A stretch of DNA of 64,000 bases from Calendula officinalis (Eukaryota; Streptophyta; Magnoliopsida; Asterales; Asteraceae). Made by a program: the position numbers and the translations under genes. The stretch spans positions 15,524,474 to 15,588,473 of the forward strand of contig OY970833.1 in the NCBI GenBank assembly GCA_963853835.1, read 5' to 3'. Positions 35,601-47,845 of this stretch are shown here, piece after piece (position 1 is the first letter of the stretch; each line of letters starts with the position of its first letter). Under the pieces are notes generated by a model. It made no database searches. It worked only from the letters and a program-made list of their open reading frames with translations, and was not told the DNA's origin.

Positions 35601-38600
35601 CATGATTCTATGCCGAAGCAGGTTAAAATACCTCGAGAAGGCAGATGACAGAATTTGCCAGAATGTGAATTTGTTTTAAACCCTGTTTTTAATAATTTAC
35701 AAGTCAAGTAGGCATGAAACGGAGACCCGAGCCAAAAGTTATGGCCTTTTAAGTAAAGCCCCTTTCGATTCTGCATGTAACTCCTATACCATAACTGGGC
35801 TCACGATCCACAAGATGTCAATGGCAAGCTCGGAATGTAAACTACAACAGTCGAGAAGGCACGGGATCGTGATTCTGTCCCAAAGCAGGTCAAAATCCGT
35901 TGAGAAGGCAGATGACAGAATCTCCCAGAAAGTGAATTTGTTTTAAAACTTGCTTTTAATAATTTACAAGTCAAATACGACAGTAACGGAGGCCTGAGCC
36001 AAAAGTTAGGGCCTTTCCAGTAAGGCCCCTTTCGATTCTGCATGTAACTCTTATACCGTAAGTGGGCTCACGATCCACAAGATATCAACGGAAAGCTCAA
36101 AACGTAAACTACATGAGTCGAGAAGGCACGGGATCATGATTTTATGCTGAAGCAAGTCAAAATCCGTCAAGAAGGCAGATGGCAGAATATGCCAGAAAGT
36201 AAATTTGTATTAAAACCCGTTTTTAATAATTTACAAGTCAAGTAGGCAAGAAATGGAGACCCGAGCCAAAAGTTATGGCCTATTCAGTAAACCCCCTTTC
36301 GATTCTGCCTGAAACTCCTAGACCGTAAGTGGGCTCACGATCCACAAGATATCAACGGAAAGCTCAGAACGTAAACTACAAGGGTCGAGAAGGTAGGGGA
36401 TCGTGATTCTATGCCGAAGCAGGTCAAAATCCGTTGAGAATGCAGATGACAGAATCTGCCAGAAAGTGAATTTGTTTTAAATCTCGTTTTAATAATTTAC
36501 AAGTCAAATAGGCCTGAAACTGAGACCCGAGCCAAAAGTTATGGCATTTTTAGTAAAGCCCCTATCGATTCTACATGTAACTCCTAGACCGTAAGTGGGC
36601 TCACGATCCACAAGATATCAACGGAAAGCACATAACGTAAACTACAAGAGTCGAGAAGGCACAAGATCGTGATTCAATACCGAAGTAGGTTGAAATCCCT
36701 TGACAAGGTAGATTACAGAATTTGCCAGAAAGTGAATGTGTTTTAAAACTCGTTTTTAATAATTTACAAGTTAAGTAAGCATGAAACGGAGACCCGAGCC
36801 AAAAGTTATGGTCTTTTCAGTAAGGCCCCTTTCGATTCTGCCTGTAACTGCTAGACCGTAACTGGCTCACGATCCACGAGATATCAACGGAAAGCTCAGA
36901 ACGTAAACTAAAAGGTTCGAGAAGGCAGGGGATCGCGATTCTATGCCAAAGCAGGTCAAAATCCGTCGAGAAGGAAGATGACAGAATCTGCCAGAAAGTG
37001 AATTTGTTTTAAAAGCCGTATTTAATAATTTGTAAGTCAAGTAGGCATGAAACGGAGACCCAAGCCAAAAGTTATGGCCTTTTTCATAAAGCCCTTTTCG
37101 ATTCTTCCTGTAACTCCTAGACCGTAACTGGGCTCACGATCCACGAGATATCAACGGAAAGCACGGAATGTAAACTACGAGAGTCGAGAAGGCACGGGAT
37201 CTTGATTATGTCCTGAAGCAGGTCAAAATCTGTCGAGAAGGCAGATGATAGAATCTGCCAGAAAGTGAATTTATTTTAAAACTCATTTTTAATAATTTAC
37301 AAGTCAAGTAGGCCTGAAATGGAGACCCGAGCCAAAAGTTATGGCCTCTTCAGTAAAGCCCTTTCGATTATGCCTGTAACTCCTAGACTGTTAGTGGGCT
37401 CACGATCCACAAGATTATAACGGAAAGCTCAGAACATAAACTACAATAATCGAGAAGGCACGGGATCATGATGTTATGCCGAAGCAGTTTAATATCCCTC
37501 GAGAAGGCAGATGACAGAATTTGCCAGAAACTGAATTTGTTTTAAAACCCGTTTTTAATAATTTAGAAGTCAAGTAGGCATGAAATGGAGACCCGAGCCA
37601 AAAGTTATGGCCTTTTCAGAAAAGCCCCTTTCGATTCTGCCTGTAACTCCTAGACCGTAACTGGGCTAACGATCCACAACATATCAACGGAGAGCTCCGA
37701 ACGTAAAATACAAGTGTGGAGAAGGCACATGATCGTGATTCTATGCCGAAGCAGGATATAATCCGTCGAGAAGGCAGATGACAAAATCTGCCAGAAAGTG
37801 AATTTGTTTTAAAACTCATTTTTAATAAATTATATGTCAAGTAGGCATGAAACGGACACCCGAGCCAAAAGTTATGGCCTTTTCAGTAAAGCCCTTTCGA
37901 TTCTGCCTGTAACTCCTAAACCGTAAGTGGGCTCACGATCCACAAGATATCAAAGGAAAGCTCAAAACATAAACTATAAGAGTCGAGAAGGCACGGTGTC
38001 GTTATTCCATGCCGAAGCAGGTCAAAATCCATCAAGAAGGCAGATGACAGAATCTGCCAGAAAGTAAATTTGTTTTAAAACCCGTATTTATTATTTACAA
38101 AAGTGGAGAAGGAATGAGATCGTGATTCTATGCCGAAGCAGGTTAAAATCCCTCGAGAAGGCAGATGACAGAATCTGCCAGAGAGTGAATTTTTTTTCAA
38201 ATCCATTTTTAATAATTTAGAAGTCAAGTAGGCATGAAATGGAGACCCGAGCCAAAAGTTATGGCCTTTTCAATAAAGCCCCTATCGATTATGCCTGTAA
38301 CTCCTAGACTGTAACTGGGCTCACGATCAATAAGATATCAACGGAAAGCTCCGAACGTAAAATACAAGTGACGAGAAGGCACGTGATCGTGATTCTGTCC
38401 CGAAGCAGGTCAAAATCCGTCGAGAAGGCAGATGACAGAATATGGCAGAAAGTGAATTTATTATAAAACTCATCTTTATTATTTTACTAGTCAAGTAGGC
38501 CTGAAACGGAGACCCCAGCCAAAAGTTATGGCCTTTTCAGTAAAGCCCTTTCGATTCTGCCAATAACTCCTAGATCGTAAGTGGGCTCACGATCCACAAG

Positions 38601-39039
38601 ATATCAACGGAAAGCTCAGAACATAAACTACAAGAGTCGAGAAGGCACGGGATCGTGATTCTATGCCGAAGCAGGTTAAAATCTGTCAAGAAGGCAGATG
38701 ACAGAATCTGCCAGAAAGTGAATTTGTTTTAAAACCCATATTTAATTATTTACAAAAGTCGAGAATGCACGTGATCGTGATTCTGTCCCGAAGCAGGTCA
38801 AAATCTATCGAGAAAGCAGATGACAGAATCTGCCAGAAAGTGAATTTGTTTTAAAACCCGTTTTGAATAATTTATAAGTCAAGTAGGCCTGAAATGGAGA
38901 CTCGAGCGAAAAGTTATGCCCTTTTCAGTAAAGCCCATTTTGATTCTACCTGTAACTCCTAGACCCTAACTGGGCTCACGATCAACAAAATATCAACGGT
39001 TAGGTCACTACAAAAGTCGAGAAGGCATGGGATCGTGAT
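29672..39039. repeat. Satellite array, right block, with multi-kb higher-order repeats
   Basis: Same monomer and orientation as 1-7732. Diagnostic variants recur at long spacing. AAGGTTC(T)(C/T)AGAAGG near 31191, 35047 and 36912. TTTTTCATAAAGCCC near 31365, 35220 and 37082. GTGGAGAAGGAATGAG at 32384 and 38103 (5719 apart). GTCAAATACGAC at 33836 and 35970 (2134 apart). CGGTTGTTCCTGTAAC near 30577, 33367 and 35498. These show duplicated blocks of many monomers, not independent monomer amplification. No gene is supported; the 61-80 codon minus-strand frames are repeat artefacts. The array ends at the copia LTR at 39040. Confidence 0.94.
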
Positions 39040-39538
39040 TGTTAGGTCACAACAACCCTGGATTGATAGTAGAATTGATAGATTAATTAAACTTAAGACA
39101 ATTAAAGTGATTAACACAATATTAGAGTCAAATGTATAATTCCACTAAGTGTGGCTTGTTGCGGAATACCAAGACCACTGATCAATTACAAATAATATGA
39201 AAGTGTAAAGTAAATTGGTGAGTACTCCTTTGCCAAGTGATCTCTATTTATAATGTTATAGAGATCTTACAATGGAGGCAAGGAGTAACCGAAGGACTGG
39301 TTAAGGAAAGTGACCGAGATCAAAGGGATTTGATCTGGTTTGTTAAACATGGTAATGTTCAACTCAGTCCTTTTACTCAGTATTGACATCCAATATTGAG
39401 TCCCAATACTGAGTGATCAAGACTGTCAACTCAGTATTGGACCAAGACTTAGCTAATTTATTCTACATACTATTCTAAGCTAGTCTAGGCTGTCTTGTTA
39501 TCTTAAGATCCAAAGGGGTAAGGCTTTTTGCCTTAACA
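39040..39538 (-). repeat. Outer copia 3' LTR
   Basis: On the minus strand it runs from TGTTAAGG (39538) to CCTAACA (39040), 499 bp. It keeps the tip hairpin, the CAATACTGAG/CTCAGTATTG pairs and the AT box near 39250. Its left edge abuts satellite at GATCGTGA; no matching duplication can be tested because the 5' end is gone. Confidence 0.93.
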
Positions 39539-39550
39539 ATCTCCCGCTAT
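39539..39550 (-). other. Outer copia polypurine tract
   Basis: Minus strand reads ATAGCGGGAGAT; one G to C change compared with AGGGGGAG in the other copies. Confidence 0.75.
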
Positions 39551-39612
39551 CTAATGATAACAAGACAGAATTACAAAAGAGAAATAAAACCACAACTGCA
39601 GAGTCTTCTTCC

Positions 39613-40258
39613 TCAACCCCTGCTTATGGCTTCATGCTCATAGAAGACTTCTTGCTTGATGTGGACATTCTCATCTTTCTTTTTGAGCTCTTCTCTTCTA
39701 TTCCACAGTACTGCAACAATCTTCTTTCTGAACCAAGAGTCTTCTTTCTTGGTTATCATCCATTTCAACCCTACCAGATGACTTAGGTTTGCATTTGGAA
39801 GATCTTCTTCTGATATGAAACATTCTCTTTCATCTGAGTCAGTGTACATATATCTAGAAGTTGGATATATGGTGCTCTTTTGATCCTGAAAGACAAGGTT
39901 AGAGGGTACATGATATTTATTAAGGAACTTGAATGTGTTAAGTCACTCAGGTTTGTTGTTTCTGCATGCCTCAGTCATTACACTGAGTGCCCTGTACTCT
40001 CCTGGAAATAAGATCCCCTTTTCAAAGCAGACTGCAGAAACTGCCCAGATTTCATCTATAATCAGTTGGGCTTGAGAGGATCTTGAGGGCAACTCCTTTA
40101 TTAGTTTGGTAATCTTGATCCAGTCTTGGAGTCCCATGTTTTGAATATCATTAAAAAAAATCTTCATGGGTGGACTGACTAGTCCAGAACATGTTGCAAC
40201 AATTGATCCATTGACCATTTTAACCTTGATTTTGTTGACATCAATGTTAAACCAGTAT
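39613..40258 (-). pseudogene. Third gene exon 2, C-terminal part, outer copy
   Basis: This is the distal part of the exon split by the inner copia. It encodes the conserved C-terminal domain (SPPMKIFFNDIQNMGLQDW, WFRKKIVAVLWNR) to the family stop at 39613-39615 after HEAISRG. A stop and frame change near 39940 separate two open pieces. Its continuation on the N-terminal side is at 54469-55710. Confidence 0.78.
40254..40258 (+). repeat. Target-site duplication AGTAT, left copy
   Basis: Repeated at 54469-54473. Joining across it restores the outer third-gene sequence found intact at this place in copy 1 (near 24850). Confidence 0.95.
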
Positions 40259-40753
40259 TGTTAGGTCACAACGCCCTGGTTTAGATGGTTAATTGATTGG
40301 ATAATTATAACTTAAGACAAATGTTGTATAAGAACAAGATATGAGTCAAATGTATAATTCCACTAAGTGTGGCTTGTTGCGGAATAACAAGACCACTGAT
40401 CAATTACAAAAGATATGAAAGTGTAAAGTGAATTGGTAAGTTCTCCTTTGCAAGATGATCTCTTTTTATAATGATATAGAGATCTTACATAATGGGCAAA
40501 GGAGTAACCGAAGGACTAAGCTAGGAAAATGACTAAGATCAAGGGATTTGATCTTAGTCCGTTACATAACAAATGTAACTCAGTCCTTCTACTCAGTATC
40601 ACTATCTGATACTGAGTACTGATACTGAGTTCCAATACTAATCACTCACTATCAGTCCTAAACTTAGCTATTTTATTCTACATATTAATCAAAGCTAGTC
40701 TAGGTTGTTTTGTTATCTTAAGATCCAAAGGGGTAAGGCTTTTTGCCTTAACA
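40259..40753 (-). repeat. Inner copia 3' LTR
   Basis: 495 bp; minus strand TGTTAAGG to CCTAACA. Nearly identical to 53974-54468. Carries a perfect 12-bp inverted repeat at 40531-40559 and several ATACTGAG/CTCAGTAT words at 40590-40660. Confidence 0.95.
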
Positions 40754-40765
40754 ATCTCCCCCTAT
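40754..40765 (-). other. Inner copia polypurine tract
   Basis: Minus strand reads ATAGGGGGAGAT immediately before the LTR. Confidence 0.88.
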
Positions 40766-40838
40766 CTAATGATAACAAAACAATTACAAAGAGATACAAA
40801 AAATAATTACAATAGCATAGGTAGCAAAATGTTCTTCT

Positions 40839-42664
40839 TCATCTGCTGTTGATGGCTTCATTCTCATAGAAGACTTCTTGTTTGATGTGGAAAAACTCTT
40901 CTCTGCTCTTGAGTTCATACCTTCTACTATTAAGAACTGCAACAATCTTCTTTCTGAACCAAGAGTCTTCTTTCTTGGTGATCATCCATTTCAGTCAAAC
41001 AAGGTGACTGATTTGAGCTCTTGGTAAATCTTCTTCAGAAATGAAGCACTCTCTATCCTCTGAGTCAGTGTACATATATCCAGAAGTTGGATATATGACA
41101 CTCTTTTGATCCTGAAAAACAAGGTTAGGAGGAAGAGGGTACTTTTTAAGATACTTGTATGTATGAAGACATTCTGGTCTGTTGTTTGAGTAAGCCTCAG
41201 TCATCACACTGAGTGTTCTATACTCTATTTCATGAAGTAAGTCCTTCTCATAACATACTGCAGCTACTGCACAGATCTCATCCAGGACTATTTGATCATA
41301 AGTTGATTTATTTGGAAGCTCTTTGATCAGTCTTGTGATCTTCACCTAGTCTTGAAGACCAATTCTTTGAATATCATGAATAAATATCTTCATGGGAGGA
41401 CTGGTTAAGCCAGTACAAGTGATAGTGATTCTTCCTTCTTTGAGCTTCACTTTTACTTTATTGACATCTAGATTCAACCAATGTATCCCCCTTACATTTG
41501 GAAATGTTTTTGTCCTCAAGAACTCCTTCCTTTCCTCCTTATACTGAGTCCTAGCAGCAACCATATTCCAATAATGTTGAATATGGTCTGGACCCTTTCT
41601 TGAGATTCTATGTGAAGGACCAGGAGTATCAGTATCTGGGTCAGATTCTGGTTCAGCTTTGATTCCCAACTCTTGCTCATATAAAAATCTTTATTGTTCT
41701 GCCCAGAGTTGTTGAGAAGTCAGTCTTGGAGCCTGCTCAATATCACTGTCCAATGTATGAACAGGTCTTCTTTGTCTTGTTACCAAAGGAGCAGGTTCCT
41801 CACTTGATTCAGAAGAAGTGAGAACTGCATTGATGGGTCTTCTTGATAAGGAACTCCTTCTTCTAATCACCAGATTTTCTGGTTCTTCATCATCCGAGGA
41901 TGATGATGAGGAGTTTTCTTGTTCTACCAGATTTAGTGCATAGTTCACTAAATATGGTTCTTCATCTTCATCATCTGCAATAGGCCAGATGAAAGGCCTA
42001 TAGACCACAATTTGCAAATTATTCTCCTCACGAGCAGGTGGCTCAGAATAAGTTTGCTGTGGTTGGTCAGTGTGAGTCTCCCCCTGAGCAGATGGCTCAA
42101 GTGGGTCTTGAACTTGTGATGCTGTCCTAGTTCTTTGTCTTCTTCTCTCATACTGAATCCGAATTTGCTCAGTATGAGGGCTTTGCTGATGTTGTTGTTC
42201 TTGTTGTGGAGGTTGATCTTCATTCAATCTTCTTCTTTTCTCCCCCTGAGCAGATGGCTCAGTTTGATCAACCTCAGTATCTCTTTGTCTCTTCTCCCCC
42301 TTATTGTTATCATTGGATGGGGAGGGAAGAGGATCAGTATCACCACCCATGTCCCCTTCAGGTTCTTCAAGAGTAGGGGAGGGCATGGGCTCAGTGGCAG
42401 CATCAGTATCACCACCATCTCCTTCTCCTTCTCCTTCTTCATTGTGTTCACCATGTGAAAATGGTGGAGTTGGTGGAGGCTGATGTGGTTGTTGAAGTAG
42501 TGAGACTGACTGTTTTATTGAGTCAATGTCACTACTCATAGTGTCCATTCTGGCCAGTATTATAGTATGAGTATGTTGGATGGCCAGAATTTGCTGCATA
42601 ATTGCTTGCAGAGTCACTTGGTCTCCTGCAGCCTGTGATGCTTGAATGCCCTGCACAGATGGTG
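40839..42664 (-). pseudogene. Third gene exon 2, inner copy
   Basis: It enters at the splice acceptor at 42664/42665, no ATG. Coiled coil first (LQAIMQQILAIQ ... MSSDIDSIKQSVSLL), then a long acidic/glutamine-rich region with basic patches (GEKRRRLNED), open for over 300 codons. The C-terminal domain follows, ending at the TGA at 40839-40841. Stops interrupt near 41690, at 41346 (tryptophan of QDW changed to TAG) and near 40994. No transmembrane segment is visible. Confidence 0.78.
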
Positions 42665-43356
42665 CTAAAGAAACAAAAATATAAAACTGGTTAAAAAGAA
42701 AGGTTTATCAAATAGAATTGTTGTGTTGTTTAACTCTATAATCATATAAATAGAATTTGTGAAGTCTGTATTTCATCTGGTTTATGATGAAATATTGTGG
42801 ACTTGTGCATAGCATGTGTAAGAAGATTTTAGTAAAAGTGAGTTTGTAAATTTAAGTAGCTCAGTATAGGATAAGTCACATTTACTAAAAGGTTTGGGTT
42901 TGGGAATTCGAAGCCTGGGATGTGCTTCTTGTTATTTTCAATGTTTATCACTCGGTATTAGAGTGATAACAGAAATGTGGCTAAACCCCATGGAGAGTTT
43001 TTGGATTTTGTGGCTTAAGGGTTTGTGATCATTTCTTGAATTATGCTACCCAACTCAAAAATAAGTTGGACATAATTCAAGCAGCACCAGTGGGTGTCAG
43101 TTTGACATCAACCACCATTGTCTCTTTAAATGTTGAGACAACTGTAGACTGACAATGATCAATTGTGTGCTCAGTATGTGAATTTTGCATAGCAGCAGTG
43201 GGCTAGCTATGTTGGTCATAAACGGATATATATTTGAAAAATCGTGTGAGACTTTGGTCAGTATTGAGTTGGTACTGGCCAATACTTAGTCTCTATTTGG
43301 GAATGAAATATATATATATATATATATAAGTTTAAGGGCTTTTTAGAAATTCATAC
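42665..43356 (-). other. Putative 692-bp intron of the third gene, inner copy
   Basis: Minus strand: exon 1 ends ...TCTCAG and the intron starts GTATGAAT at 43356; it ends GTTTCTTTAG at 42665. Same phase (codon split after base 1) and position as in the other two copies. A (TA)n tract lies near the donor at about 43308-43328. Confidence 0.75.
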
Positions 43357-44713
43357 CTGAGACTCTGTCAGATTCCCTTCTAGCATCGGTAGAGGTCGGT
43401 GCAGGATCATGTGATTGTTGATGTGCATCACCAACATCTTCAATACCGACTTGTCTTTCTTGCTGAGCACCTTCCAGTGTAGTTTGCTCATATTGAATCT
43501 CCACATCAAGAGGAACATGAGGTTCCTCAATTGGTTGAGCAGGTGAAACTAGTTCTGGACCTGGAAGGTCAGCGGTGGCTGCAACTAAGCTTTGGGCTTG
43601 AAGAGAAGCAGTTCATGATGGAACATTTGCAGGCTGCACCTCCTCAGATGATAACACATCCATAAGGACTGGTGAGAGGTTTCTTCTTCTTCTTCTGAGG
43701 ACAAGCTGTGTGGCTTCGGTCGACTCAGTATGAGAGGTATGCTGTTGAGTCGGTTCTTGAACGTGTGGAACATCCTGCACATCCTGCATCTCAACATCTT
43801 GACCAGCATTTCCTCCATTACCACTATTATCATCATTATCATCATCATCATCATCATTGTCTGATTCAGAATCAGACATGTCTGCTTCCTCATTTATGTG
43901 TTCTTGAACAATGGCCCACATATAAGGACTTAGTAGAGGCTCTCCTTGTCTTGGCCTGTAAAAGAAGATCTTCTCACTAAGAGGATGAAGATCAACCCTT
44001 GGACTGTGAAACTCATCATAAGAATGTGTAGGCATTGAGTGTTGAAAGATGAGTGATAAGAATCTGCAGAAAGGGACATTACATTCCCTTGTGTTAGCCC
44101 GAACCAAAGCAGCTAATTCATTGAAAATGAGCCGTGCATAATCAATGTTTCTTCCATAGTACAGAGCATGTACTATTTGCATCCCAAATTCATTTATTTG
44201 GTCCAAAGCACCCGTCTTGTGGGTCATACACCAAATAATTGTTGTAATGAGAATACCCCACATAGGACCAAATTCGTTTCTTTTGATGATGCTCGTTGTT
44301 CCTCTTCGACCCAAAAATGGCAATACTGCACGTGCCTCTGTTCTATCAACGAATGGGTCATACTGAGCTTGAGTGGGAAGCCTCAGTGTTTCACGAATGA
44401 TGGCAGTAGAAACAAATGCCCTTCTTTGATCTCTAATTACCCACCCAGCAATCATATCTGGAGAATCGAGTGTGGCAGAGTACCAAAACTCGCATAGCAT
44501 TTCTGGGTAAATAGCTCGAGGAGACAAGGTCAGTGCACGAGCAATTGGGCAATGCTTCATAAAAGTCACAATGTTTGTGAATTCTTGGCATACCCATGCT
44601 TGAGGAATAATGAAATTTGCTGTGATGTTGTTCCTCGCAAACTTGGGCAATTCATCATTTCGGAATTTGATTTCCGATTCAACCTCTGGCGCGACAAAAG
44701 TGTAATTCGCCAT
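43357..44713 (-). pseudogene. Third gene exon 1, inner copy (longest intact N-terminal domain)
   Basis: The ATG at 44713 opens 366 codons without interruption, the best-preserved version. Residues 1 to about 260 form the globular domain (FARNNITANF, CEFWYSATLDSPDMIAGW, EFGPMWGILITTII, KTGALDQINEFGMQ). An acidic run (DDDDDDNDD) follows near residue 285 and a basic patch (LVLRRRRRNLSP) near 345. A single TGA near 43611 interrupts before the donor at 43357. There is no signal peptide or membrane segment. It is similar throughout to exon 1 of the other copies, which shows this domain is a stable part of the family. Confidence 0.8.
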
Positions 44714-45105
44714 CTGTGATTTTGATTTAAGAGTTTTTGCTTGCTAAATGAAAGTGAAATCGTTAATCGCAGAGAGAATTTAAAGATAATTAAGGTATTG
44801 GGAAGTTAAACCGGCTGATTTGACTGCCTTATCCTGTGCAAACGGTAACTTTCCTATTAAGAAAGGTTACCGTTGGGCAGTATGAGGGTTAAGCTCGGTG
44901 TGAACGCCGTCATACCCAAATACTGAGTTAAAAAAAAATTAATTTTTAAAAAATTTTAAAAGTATAAAAACAATTAATTTACTCTTGAAATTAATAAAAA
45001 AAAATAAAAATTTTAAATTTTGATGATAACAGACTAGTGATACTGAGTGGTCAGTATTAGCAGGAGTGATACTGAGCGTTCAGTTTTAAAGAAAATTAAG
45101 AAAGA
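44714..45105 (-). promoter_or_regulatory. Pol-to-third-gene spacer, inner copy
   Basis: AT-rich with CAGTAT words. It keeps the facing CGGTAAC / GTTACCG arms (44843-44877) and the CT-rich leader, but the TATAAATA box seen in the other two copies is missing; the spacer is shorter by about 80 bp. Confidence 0.45.
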
Positions 45106-46210
45106 TCAAGGATTCAGCATACCTAATTGCCCTAGTAAATACATAAACCTTTCCTCAGGGAGAGGTTTAGTAAATACATCTGCCAATTGTTCATCTGTTG
45201 GTACATAATCTACCTCAACCTTACCTTTTTCCACATTATCTCGAATAAAGTGGTGTCTGATATCAATGTGCTAAGTTTTAGAGTGATAGACTGGGTTCTC
45301 TGTGATAGCAATAGCACTCTTGTTATCACAATGAATTGGAGTCTTTGTAAAGTTGAACCCGTAGTCCAATAGTTGATACTGCATCAATAATAATTGAGCA
45401 CAACAACTTCCTGCAGCAACATACTCTGCTTCTGCTGTGGAAGTTGCTACCGAATTTTGCTTCTTGGATGACCAACTTACTAGTCTTCCACCTAGGAATT
45501 GACATCCTCCACTTGTGCTTTTTCTATCCAATCTACAACCTGCAAAATTTGCATCTGTGTACCCTTCAAGGGCAAAGTTTGAATCTTTGGGATACCAAAG
45601 ACCCAGGTTAGGAGTACCTGTAAGATATCTAAAGATGCGCTTAACTGCTTTCATGTGTGATTCTTTAGGATCAGCCTGATACCGAGCACACAAACATGTT
45701 GCAAACATGATATCAGGCCTGCTAGCAGTTAAGTAAAGTAAGGAACCAATCATACCTCGGTATGTGGATTGACAAACTGGTTTACCAGTTTCATCCTTAC
45801 TTATCTTATCCTGAGTACCCATAGGAGTATGCATGGAAGATAAGTTTTCAAATTTGTATTTCTTTAACATGTCATGCACATACTTACTTTGATTTATAAA
45901 AGTGCCATCAGGCTTTTGTTCAACTTGTAAACCCAAGAAATAAGTAAGTTCTCCCATCATACTCATCTGATACTGAGTTGACATTATCTTAGCAAACCAG
46001 TCACACATTGACTTGTCAGTGGAGCCAAAGATAATATCATCTACATATATCTGAATGAGTAAGATGTCAGTACCTTTCCTTCTTGAAAAAAATGTTTTAT
46101 CAATGTTACCTCTTGTAAATTTATTTTCAACAAGGTACTCAGACAGGGTATCATACCAGTCTCTTGGAGCTTGTTTGAGCCCATATAGAGCTTTATCAAG
46201 CTTGAAAACA
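45106..46210 (-). pseudogene. Inner copia pol, 3' part: end of reverse transcriptase and RNase H
   Basis: Read from 46210 downward it continues the RT cut by the Helitron (KLDKALYGLKQAPRDWYD) through YVDDIIFGST to RNase H (YTDANFAG, STAEAEYVA, HCDNKSA). A lysine codon became TAG at about 45270. The normal stop is at 45106-45108 after GMLNP. Without the Helitron and this stop the frame would be open. Confidence 0.92.
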
Positions 46211-46239
46211 TCTCTACTATATTATAAAGAGTTTACCCC

Positions 46240-46292
46240 TTCCATAATTAGCAAGGCTGAAAATTCAGCCAACACACTTGCTAATTATGGAA
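46240..46292 (+). repeat. Two-level inverted repeat near the Helitron 5' end
   Basis: TTCCATAATTAGCAAG (46240-46255) pairs perfectly with CTTGCTAATTATGGAA (46277-46292). Inside it GGCTGAA/TTCAGCC (46255-46270) forms a second hairpin. Confidence 0.85.
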
Positions 46293-46315
46293 TTGATTGA
46301 GTTTATTAAAAAATA

Positions 46316-46391
46316 AGTAGAAACCAGGTTTCGAACCCTGGACCTTGGAGTAACTAGCAACACGCGGAACCAACTGAACTACTAGGCGGAT
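46316..46391 (-). other. tRNA-like relic (A box and B box)
   Basis: On the minus strand TAGTAGTTCAGTTGGT (A-box-like, 46370-46385) precedes GGTTCGAAACC (B-box-like, 46328-46338) at the spacing of a tRNA gene. The B box sits in a CCAGG/CCTGG stem. The anticodon arm is degenerate and I cannot name an amino acid. It may be a tRNA pseudogene or a SINE head. Confidence 0.45.
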
Positions 46392-47845
46392 GATAATCAT
46401 TTGAAACTCCACATACTTATATAAACAGGCGCATATAACTCTTTAATTAGGCAAATTGGGAGAAGTGTCTGTCGATTCTTATTCCTCAACTCCTCGGTTC
46501 CTTAAATCACCCATGTAGGTCCAATTCAATTCATTCGAAATTGGGAATCGTAAAGTTCTCCAACACACCACGCATACAAGATTCAAAGCTCTACTTCTTC
46601 TCCATGGAGTCGCTTACAAGAATCAATTTCCAAAAATCATTCGACACTCCTCTCTACAGGGTATAATTGCAGTCTAATATCCCAAATCTTCATCTTGGCA
46701 CTCGATTTGTTTTTATCCCTCAGCCATGACTTGCTAAAGGTTAATATTTTGATAGTTTTTGAAATTTATGCCCTAATTTCTTATTTCATCCTTAACTAAC
46801 TGGTAAAATTGGACAATTGATATGATTGTTAGTGGAATTGTGCAGTAAAATTGGACAATTGTTACGACGTTAGATTGAAGACTTGGAGCAGCGTCATTGG
46901 ATAAGATTTCTTGTATTCTCAGTAGTTCATTGACTGTTGAAGGTGTTCCGGTTGATTGTTATCTTACAAAGTGATCATTATTTGATCAATTTACATGAAA
47001 TTTAGTTTTTATTGAAGATTATGCATTTTGATTGTGTGATTTTTTTTTTTGTAGATGGTATTCAAGTTTTTATCCAACCATGTCTCCACTTAAAGAGATT
47101 GTGGATGGTATTCAAGTTCAAGTAGCTGATTGAGATTATGATCTTAAGGTATCTAATTGTGTTATCTTTTGCTATTATAAGCTTAATCGAATTACCTTGT
47201 GCTAAGTATCTGAAAATAGTGATATATGTAGTTAACTGTGTTAGCTTAGTATTAGTCCCTAAAGTTCACTTGTTAGAATAAGCTTATAAATTCCAGGAAC
47301 GAAAATGCCTGACATTGCTATATAATTTTTATTATCATGATTGTTTCATCATACCATCATATCATAATCATGCATCTAACTGAATGTGGGCACTGAAGCT
47401 GATGTTTATTTTCTTTTGGCGCTGGTTAATGGAGAAACAGTATTAACCACTTTTCTGGAGCCTTCGGTAAGCGTCATTTTATTCTTCTTGATGTGAATTT
47501 GTTTTTTTCATTTATTAAAATGCATGTTTGAACTTAAGAGAGATATACTTTTTGGGGTTATATAGGGAAATGTTACCATAAAATGCAAAAACATTGTAGT
47601 TTGCAAATAATCTGTATAATGAAGTTCCATTAACTAAAATGAACAAATTGAAAACTATTTATTTTGGCTTACGAATAACTTCATATCTTAGGGATTTCAG
47701 GTTATACTCAATTACTCATGATATGTGCTGTAAATGATGTTGTAGGAGTAATTACACATCCCAAACATAGTCTCTGTAGAAAGGTAGGTGGTGGTGGGAG
47801 GATGCTAAAGCTAAAGAATGTGGGCGAATCATCAAGGAGGAAAAT

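Noticed and set aside
29672..39039. Satellite as a derivative of a gypsy LTR
   Set aside because: Its phrasing (GAGCCAAAAGTTATGG, CAACGGAAAGCTC) is reminiscent of LTR sequence, but it aligns with none of the LTRs in this window; a genome-wide search would be needed.
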